This document shows, piece after piece, positions 56,661 through 64,000 of a DNA stretch of 64,000 nucleotides. The notes beneath the pieces were generated by a model, which saw nothing but the letters and a program-made list of their open reading frames with translations, was not told the DNA's origin and made no database searches. A program made the translations under genes and the position numbers. Origin of the DNA: Papaver somniferum (lineage: Eukaryota > Streptophyta > Magnoliopsida > Ranunculales > Papaveraceae). Location: the NCBI RefSeq assembly GCF_003573695.1, contig NC_039361.1, forward strand, positions 100,938,279-101,002,278, written 5' to 3'. Every line of letters starts with the position of its first letter. The stretch's first letter is position 1.

Positions 56661-59096
56661 TGAAAAAGCGGGGGTCTAACAACACCACCCAATATTTCGC
56701 TTAGCAATCTGTATAGACTAACTCCGAAATACTTTGCTAGAGAATTAACTAGACAGTCAGACTCAATCTAGATAAAAGTATCTCAAGGAGTTAATATCTA
56801 TCTTTTGTTTTTGATATTACTCAAGCTAATAGAAATCAGCGAGTCCTAATCAAACACAAATAATACTTGGACGGTACCAAAGACCAATGTCCAAGGATTA
56901 ATCAATATTGATCAACAACCAAAGGTTTGATTTCCAATTGATGATCACAAATGCACAACCTGTATTATTTCAATTATATAACAAATATAATGCGGAAATA
57001 GAAATAACACAGACACCAGAATTTTGTTAACGAGGAAACCTCAAATGCATAAAACCCACGGGACCTAGTCCAGATTGAATACACACTGTATTAAGCCGCT
57101 ACAGACACTAGCCTACTCCAAGCTAAATTCGGACTGGACTATAGTTGAACCCCAATCAATCTCCCACTGATCCAAGGTACAGTTGTACCCCCTACGCCTC
57201 TGATCCCAGCAGGACACTGCGCACTTGATTCCCTTAGTTGATCTCACCCACAACTAAGAGTTGTTGCAACCCAAAATCGCAGACTTGATAATAAACAAAT
57301 CTGTCTCACACAGAAAAGTCTATCAAAGGATAAATCTGTCTCCCAAAAAAGAACCCTAGGTTTTTGTTCCGTCTTATGACATGAAATCAAGGTGAACAGG
57401 AACCAATTGATAATCCGGTCTTATATTCCCGAAGATCGGCCTAGATTAATCAATCACCTCACAACAGTGTTACTTGTATAAACAAGAAGACGGACATCGA
57501 GGAATCACAAACAGTGAGAAGAAGATGTTTGTGACTTCTTTATCTTGCCTATCGGAGAACTCTCACGATATCAAGCCAATCAATAAGATTGTACTCGTAC
57601 GATAGAAGATACAAGATCAGATCGCACAAATACGATAAAAGTAGTATCGGTCTGGCTTCCCAATCCCAATGAAGTCTTTAAGTCGTTAACCTGGTTTTAG
57701 AGAAGAAAACCAAAGGTTAGAGGAGAATCGACTCTAGTAAGCGCACTAGTATCACACAGATGCGTGGGGATTAGTTTTGCAAATGCTTGATATCTCCTTT
57801 ATATAGTCTTCAAATCAGGGTTTTTCCTTAGGTACAAAGCAATCAGTATTCACCGTTAGATGAAAACCTGATTTAGATTCAAGCTAATATTTCTCAATTG
57901 TTAGATCGAAAACTTAGCTTGTCACACACACTTGAGATATACGTTTACTTGGTTTGTGAAAACCGTGCCCAAACGTATACGTGTATGTTGGTTCAACATA
58001 GTAACCCAAAAAGGTTAACCATATGAGTATTTCATATTAACCTTTTTCTTCTTCACCATAACTAGTTCAAGTGACTCAAATGAACTAGTTAGAGAGTTGT
58101 TCAATTGCTATGAGATCTTATGTAACTACACAAGACACAATTGAAACAAAGATGATTCGATTCGATTGAACCGGCTCATGAACTTTATATCCACGGTTTG
58201 CATACTGCATTCCTTAGTAATTTAAGTTTCATGTTTAGAGCACATCTTTAGATCATAACCCACTCAAGTACGCAAAAAAGTTCGCGGACTTAAGGAAACC
58301 GGAAGAGTTTTCCAAACTCAGCAGAAAATCTCGGCAAAGAGACTTCCACCAGTTTGCGGACTAGGTTCGCGGACTAAACACGCAAACGAGTTTTTGAAAA
58401 TCCCAGCAGAAATTCTCGGTAAGAGAACTTCCGTCAGTTCGCGGACTTGGCAAAGCCAATTCCTCCGGTTTCTCTCAATCAACAAAGTTCGCAAACTTCA
58501 GATTAAGGAATATGACTTATGCACATATGTGTTACCACACAATGCTTATGTCCATCATTGGTTATATAGACCTAAACTCTCATTCCAACCATTGAAACAT
58601 TCTTAGAGGACGTTATATAGTTGTTACACTATTTCTCGTCAAAGAGATTTTCAAAGTGATTGAAACATTATGACTTTCGTCACTAGGTGAAGATAAACCC
58701 GATCAAAGCGAAATGCTTTACCAACACATGATTTCGAGATATAGATAAGTAGAGTATACTCAGCTCGAAATATCAAATGTGTATGATTCAGTCTATATAA
58801 CATACGAATTTTGTCTCATAAGAAGTAGGAGAAACAATAGATAAACTTTTGAGTGATAGATAAGTTCAAGTCTCCACATACCTTTTTGTTGATGAAGTTC
58901 CACGGTTCCTTGAGTAGATCTTCTTTGTTGTATGATGAATCGCCATGAAGTCTTGGAGCTCAACTACACTTTTCTATGCTAGTCCGAGACTTAGCTATGT
59001 AGATTAGAAATCAAGACTCATAGGTTTGATCACTAACATTGATAAACATGCTTGATATAACACCGCATGCGAGGTCGACCGAGCTATGCTCTAAAA
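56661..59096 (-). repeat. 5' LTR of element D
   Basis: 2436 bp, same ends as the 3' LTR. Differences are scattered substitutions and short indels; one GTTCGCGGACT-type U3 repeat unit differs in length between the two LTRs (about 52640-52690 versus 58435-58450). Confidence 0.9.
57797..57805 (-). promoter_or_regulatory. TATA box in D 5' LTR
   Basis: Minus strand TATATAAAG, followed by GAGATATCAAGCATTTGC. It corresponds to the box in the B LTRs and should drive D transcription. Confidence 0.55.
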
Positions 59097-59101
59097 ACTT
59101 A

Positions 59102-61059
59102 GATCTCTCGACGTTCATCTCTTGAAGACGAAGAACTACTAAGGGGAGCTTGTGGAGCTTCTTCGAAAAAAGGTATGTGGAGACTTGAACTCATCTATCA
59201 CTTGGAAAGTGTATTTATACTATCTCCTATATTGATACATAAGTCGTGTTACGATATAGTTTTCTCCATACACATTTGAGATTTCGAGCTGAGTATATCC
59301 CGCTTACATATTTCTCGAAATATGTGTTGGTAAGTTTTCTCTTCGACCAAGTTCATCTTATATCATGAGAAAATTTCCGAGTAACATATTACATGGTTTG
59401 TGTGATACAATCATTTGATGTAAGCTTGGAATGTTTCGATAATGATTATTTCAATATCTTGAAAATTTTTTTGATGCTAATAATGTGTGAAAACGGCTAT
59501 TGGCGTTGTAGAAGAATGTTTCAATGGTTGAAATAAAGAGGTGATGATGTAACCATCTTTGGATATAAGCATATATAGTTTGTTCGCACATTAGTGTATA
59601 AATCCATAAACCGGGAACCAAGAGTATGCATATGTGTGTATACGAAATTGGTGAAGGAGACAAGATAAGTATGCGTACCAGTACGCATACTGACAGAAGT
59701 TTTCGAACCGAAAATATCTGCTGAGTTTGGGAATTTCAAACTCTTAAACTAGTCACCTTAAGTATATGTACCCATTCGCATACTGGCGGAAGTTTTCGAA
59801 CCGAAAATTTCTGCTGAGTTTGGAAACTTAAGAAAAATCAAATCCGGTTGCTTAAGTACGCATACCCGTACGCATACTTAAGCTGGTTACTTTGTTAAAT
59901 CGGTCAGGTCATGGACTTAAACATTTAAACCATAAGGAATGCAATCTTTGCAAACAGTGGCTATAATGTCCACGATTGATTCAAGTGAATCAAACCTATT
60001 TGGTTTTAATTGTGTTTTCTAAAAAATTGAACAACTCTTTAACTAGTTTCATTTGAGTCATTTGAACTAGTTATGGTTAAGATGAATAAGTTTGATATGA
60101 GGGTAATCATATGTCTAACCTCGGTTAACTATTTGTGAACCAACCTGGTGTACACGTTTAGGTATGGTTACATAAACCTAAATGAGGGTACATTTCATTC
60201 GTGTGTAACAATCTAAGTTCGATCTAACGATTGAAAGATATTAGCTTGGTTGAATCAGGTTTTTCATTTAACGATAAATATTGAATGCTTTGTTACCAAG
60301 GTAACTTGGATTGCAAACATTGATTTGAAAACTATATAAAAGAGAACTCTAGCAACTGGGAAAACTAATTCCCACACCTCCTGTGTGTTACTAGTTGCAT
60401 AACTAGAGTCGATTCTCCTTTAACCTTAGGTTTCTTCTCGAGACCCTGTAGGTTAACGACTTGAAGACTTCATTGGGATTGTGAAGCCAGAACGATACTA
60501 TTTCTCTTGTAGTTGTGTGATCTGATCTTGCTGTTTCTATCGTGTTGAGTGCAATTGAAATAATTGGCTCGAGATTTTATATCTCCGATAGGCAAGATGG
60601 AAAATTAATCACAAACAAACTTCGTCTCATCGTTTGTGATTCCACAATAACTTATTTCGCTAGTCGATTAAGTTTATGGTGAGGTGATTGATAATACTAG
60701 GCTATTCTGTGTTATTTTTTTTCCGCATTATATTTTGTTATATAATTGAAATATCACAGGTTGTGCGTTAAGATCAATCAATCAGAATATCCAACCTTTG
60801 GTTGTTGATTTACATTGATTGACACTTGAACATTGGTCTTTGGTGCCACTCAAGTAACTCCTCTTATCTTCAATCAGGCTCGCAGATTTCTTTGTTGATT
60901 GCGGATTGAATTAAGAGTTAGAGATATTAAACTCTTTAATATACTTTATTATAGATTGAGTCTGACTGTCTAGTTGATTCTCTAGAAAGTGTATTGCAGT
61001 AACTCCTCTCAGATTGCCAAACGAATTGTTGGGTGTGGTTGCTAGACCTCCGCATTTTC
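59102..61059 (+). repeat. Right piece of solo LTR E
   Basis: Continues the LTR from the D insertion site. A TATATAAAA box lies at 60333-60341 and GTACCAGTACGCATAC-type U3 repeats at about 59670-59880. Near 60705 about 400 bp present in A and B LTRs is missing (sequence jumps from AGGCTATTCT to GTGTTATTT). Confidence 0.85.
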
Positions 61060-61811
61060 ACATTGGTTTTCTGAAAGTTGAAACATATGTTAATACAATG
61101 TTTCTCCAAGCCTTATTGTGGGAGCGCTTCAAGAATTATGCACCAATTCCTCGTAGCATCTTGCAAGGACCGAATGTTGATACTCGTTATGATCTTTCTG
61201 AGAAGGATAATGCCAGGATTATGCGCTGATCTACAAAGAAGCCTCGACGCAAGACACTCCTCACCAGTGTCTTAGACAATGAGTCGGAGTTTAACTTTCG
61301 TCCTTGGGTGTCGATTCCTCCTTTTGTCTCACAGTTGATCACTTTTAATGACGCTGAAGAGAATGTTATTTTGGAATCTGGTGCAGACCTGGGCGACTGT
61401 AAGAGATCCTTCATACTGAGTTGTACTCCGGGTTATTTAGTATCAGTAATACATGGGAAATTTCTGGTGGAGGAATATAACATCGATAGAGCATCTCGAC
61501 AAATGGGTCTTAATCAGTGTGTCCCGGATGTTCGGAAAGAAAAACCATCAGTTAACCAACTTAAAGCTTCTTTAAATTGCACACATTTGAATGGACGTGA
61601 ATATATGTACCCTTTCTCTGGACAGGTAGCCTATGCAACTCCAGGTTATGTAACTTTCTGGAATCAGCAACTTGATCGTTTATATGATTTTATAATGGTT
61701 GTTCAAACTACGGTACAAGAACCTCCTTCTATTGAGATGGTTTCTGAGCGACCAAGGCTGAAGTATCCTTCCAGCGGGGATAAACAAAAAGTACTTCCAG
61801 GATGTTCACAA
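61060..61811 (+). pseudogene. PMD gene, continuation of the interrupted exon
   Basis: After removal of one copy of the target duplication, the frame used at 50441-50748 continues directly here: GFLKVETYVN, then FLQALLWERFKNYAP, the typical end of the PMD helical region. A TGA at 61227-61229 interrupts it, after which the same frame runs on (FNFRPWVSIPPFVSQL, then SCTPGYLVSVIHG, IDRASRQMGLNQCVPDV and YVTFWNQQLDRLYDF), the second half of the PMD. The exon ends at 61811 in CAA followed by GTAAGT, a strong splice donor, in phase 0. So this segment carries one nonsense codon but little other damage. Confidence 0.88.
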
Positions 61812-61918
61812 GTAAGTATCCTTCTTATGACTTTTATATAAAAATAATAATTGCCTCTTAATTATTTCATTAATTTTACCACATGATGGTCATGTAATGA
61901 GATCTCGGATTGATATAG

Positions 61919-62227
61919 ACTTCACGGAAATTAAATAAAGTCCCCGAGGCGGAGAACCCAGAAGTAAGTATTACAGGATGTTACCGAATAGTGTGCAGTC
62001 CCCAGCCGCTTCTTTGGTGAGTTGTTAGTGCTTCCTTTATCACAACTTTTCTTATCCGCGTAATTAGGATCACAAAACAAATATTTGTTAATTTATTTCA
62101 GAATTTTTCTCCATCGATAATTGAGGGTCTTCAACTTGCTCCCGGGAAAACAATTCAGGAATCCAGGACCGATGAAGAAGTTGATTTAAGCATCTCTTTC
62201 GTTCAAGCGATCATGGCATTTCCTTGA
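61919..62227 (+). pseudogene. PMD gene, probable exons after the first intron
   Basis: Two phase-0 candidates: 61919-61963 (after TGATATAG; ends GAA before GTAAGT) and 62102-62227 (after TTTATTTCAG; reads NFSPSIIEGLQLAPGKTIQE and ends in TGA). Either the protein once ended at this TGA, or a splice site inside this exon (GAA before GTTGAT, near 62180) joins it to the exons further on. Exon boundaries are inferred from splice-site fit only. Confidence 0.5.
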
Positions 62228-62261
62228 ACGAAATAATAGTAATTGTTATTGATGTATCCAG

Positions 62262-62679
62262 GAGGAGATTACCATGGATAAACAAAATATTGATAAAGCA
62301 CATTCTTCCTTGGGAAATGAGGAACTGAATGGAGGTAACAATGCTATTAATGGTGACTTCGACAACATTAATTCTTCGAATGGCTTAGAGACCCCTCAAG
62401 TAAGTAAGTATTCCTCCTATACTTTCTTCATAGAAGTATGGAATTTATGATTTGTGAATGAATGAATGAGAACCCATATGAATGAATGAAAATTTTTAGC
62501 GAAATACTTCGTCAGAAAAAACCAGAATTCAGTCTTTTAGCAAAAACGATGTAGAATCTTCGTCCGATGTGGAATTTTCGCGATCTACCCATGTTTTATC
62601 TTTCCCAGTAAATTTCCAATCTTTATCAAAGAATATTTTCGAGTTTAAAACATGTTTAGGGGATAAAATAGGTGAAACA
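62262..62679 (+). pseudogene. PMD gene, probable linker exons
   Basis: Segment 62262-62399 lies between CCAG and GTAAGT, 46 codons (EEITMDKQNIDKAHSS onward). Segment 62500-62679 lies between TTTTAG and GTAAAC, 60 codons (RNTSSEKTRIQSFSKN onward). Both are open, phase 0 at both ends and rich in Ser, Asn, Asp and Glu, as expected for a disordered linker. The consistent phase supports the model. A minus-strand frame over the second segment is its shadow. Confidence 0.5.
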
Positions 62680-63035
62680 GTAAACTTCCTGGAGACTTCC
62701 AGAAAATCTCCAGCTGGCATGTAGTCCAATGTTTCGGCCACATTTCTTTGATAGTTTATGTTGTAGAGAACATCCATACGAAGAGAATGGTATATAACGC
62801 AACCTTATAGTTTTTTACCATTTGCTCCTAGTTTGTCGTGTTATACAGGACAGTGTAAAATCTCCTCAGACGAGCTTGTTGTAATACGTGTTTTTATGAA
62901 TTTCACACTCTTTGCTCATTTATTGAATGTATAGTAAAGAAATTAGATAGTGTTAGTTCATTACATTCTGTATTTTATGATTTTCTTTGGTTTCCATGCT
63001 TGGATTGTTCCAATCTCATATAATCTTCGTATTAG

Positions 63036-63810
63036 GTGCCAAGCGCCGAAGTTGAGAATAATGGAGCCAATGATGATTCGAACAATGTGACGAATCAAGA
63101 TGATGATGTTTCCATCGACGCACCTCAGAGTCATGAGAATGTTACTACTGAAGTTGTTGAGGAGAACGATGCTCGAGTCGTCATTACTTCAGAGACGGAA
63201 GGAACCAGACCAGGAATAGAAGAAACTATGATGGAAGAAACTGCTCTTGCTCCACCGATGGAAAAGATTAATCCAGAAAGAGGAGAAGCTTCCACGATGA
63301 TTGAGACTCTTGTAGTGGTGCATAAATATTCTACTGCAGGTATTGCTTTTGTTCCTCCATTTGGTGAGTTACTCCCGTATTATGAATTAGTTGGTGGATT
63401 TAGCGTTTCTATTGCATATGCCGTCATATATGAAGAAATATGGGAAATATATGGTCATATCGTCTTCACCACATACCCAAAACAAAAACCAAGCAAGTAG
63501 GAGCTATCTGGCGGGTTATAGACGATATACGAACCAGAGCTAGAAGAACTGTTACTCCAGATGTAATCTGTGATTGGGAGTACAATTTGGACCATTCTGA
63601 GAAACCGGGTTTTAATGTGGGATGGCTTCATGAGAGAATTTAATCCATTAAAGAAGCAGTCGATAAGAATGTACCTCTGACAAGTGATGCTGTGATGAAG
63701 AAGGAGGCTAAGATCTCCAGTTGATTGAAGAACTGGAGTTAGAGAAAGCTACCTTACGAGACCTGAAAATTGCAGAGCAGCAAAACTCTTTCTTTGTTGA
63801 TTTCCTTTAG
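63036..63810 (+). pseudogene. PMD gene, 3' exon with several frame breaks
   Basis: Starts after TCGTATTAG in phase 0: an acidic linker (VPSAEVENNGANDDSNN onward), then GIAFVPPFGELLPYYELVGG and IYEEIWEIYGHI, a C-terminal region I associate with long plant PMD proteins. The frame shifts near 63480 and continues as WRVIDDIRTRARRTVTPDVI and FNVGWLHERI. It meets a TAA at about 63640, continues (SIKEAVDKNVPLTSDAVMKK), and shifts again near 63712 to a coiled-coil tail (LQLIEELELEKATLRDLKIA) ending in TAG at 63808-63810. The frame breaks make the gene a pseudogene independently of the transposon insertion. Confidence 0.65.
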
Positions 63811-64000
63811 TTTCCTTTCCATAATCTCTTGAACCTTGAACTTCTGACAGATGTGAGGTTTTATTTTGGTTCTGATTTATTGATTGGTTTTGGATAAGTG
63901 AGTGATTGAGGATTTTCTTTTAGATTTGACAAAGATTTTCTCTAAATAAAAATAACTTTGATAAACTGCTGAATTCAAATACTGGATGCAAGCATTGCAA
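63811..64000 (+). other. Downstream of PMD gene, no gene seen
   Basis: AT-rich 3' flank. The polyadenylation region of the PMD gene would be expected here; no clear signal stands out. Confidence 0.4.

Larger units (their letters stand above)
50892..59096 (-). mobile_element. Copia element D: complete ends, pol without integrase
   Basis: An 8205-bp element inserted in reverse into LTR E. Flanks GCTTA (50887-50891) and ACTTA (59097-59101) form a 5-bp target duplication with one difference. Reading on the minus strand: 5' LTR (59096-56661), primer site, short gag remnant, protease, reverse transcriptase, RNase H, 3' region with purine tracts, polypurine tract and 3' LTR (53337-50892). The two LTRs differ at roughly ten places in their first 210 bases by eye. 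Confidence 0.92.
50749..61059 (+). mobile_element. Copia solo LTR E, split by element D
   Basis: The left piece 50749-50891 (TTTTAGAGCATTGCTCGG onward) and right piece 59102-61059 (to CCTCCGCATTTTCA) together make one LTR of the A/B/D family. No primer site or polypurine tract flanks it; PMD coding sequence does, on both sides. The flanks CAATG (50744-50748) and CATTG (61060-61064) are a 5-bp target duplication with one difference. This is therefore a solo LTR left by recombination of a former complete element in the PMD exon. Confidence 0.88.

Noticed and set aside
62529..62777. 82-residue minus-strand frame
   Set aside because: It overlaps a plus-strand exon candidate with matching splice sites and phase; the antisense frame shows no motif.

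Overview
This is nuclear DNA of a flowering plant, most likely a eudicot. It is AT-rich, has almost no intact genes, and holds nested plant LTR retrotransposons, Stowaway-type and TAA-flanked MITEs, an Ac-like hAT element and an intron-bearing plant mobile domain (PMD) gene. I cannot name the species. All calls are by eye from sequence and conceptual translation; no similarity search was run.

Layout. 1-4278: 5' half of a Tat-like Ty3/gypsy element on the minus strand (gag-protease, repeat-rich leader, primer site, LTR), cut by the window edge. 4688-5811 and 6369-6944: two TIR-bounded non-autonomous DNA elements. 7628-28085: a block of SIRE-like Ty1/copia elements with very long LTRs (about 2.3-2.8 kb), flanked on both sides by the same minisatellite-bearing repeat. 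In it, element A survives as LTR plus a gag start; element B has a two-knuckle gag and a second ORF but no pol; element C has an unrecognised coiled-coil-like ORF and an intact second ORF but no pol. 29514-34306: a complete but dead hAT element with TIRs and an 8-bp target duplication, carrying a DUF2828 host-gene fragment. 34315-46374: mostly anonymous AT-rich DNA with repeat arrays, a decayed LINE-like ORF1, a CACTA-like end and an LTR-like remnant. 46375-50017: a reversed copia LTR fragment joined to an Athila/Tat-like gypsy 5' end. 50164-63810: a PMD-family pseudogene interrupted by solo LTR E, itself interrupted by complete minus-strand copia element D (8.2 kb). D is the only element here with copia pol (protease, reverse transcriptase, RNase H); it lacks integrase and most of gag.

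How the parts relate. A, B, C and D share the same kind of primer site, 3' polypurine tract and LTR ends. B and C look like gag-plus-ORF2 passengers that would need pol from relatives; D is a pol-bearing relative that is itself internally deleted. The clearest reconstructable history is PMD gene, then E with a 5-bp duplication, then D inside E with its own 5-bp duplication, with the PMD reading frame still matching on both sides of the 10.3-kb insertion. The most unusual items are the pol-less elements with a conserved extra ORF and repeated purine tracts, the hAT element with a captured gene fragment, and the repeat flanking both ends of the 19-kb copia block.
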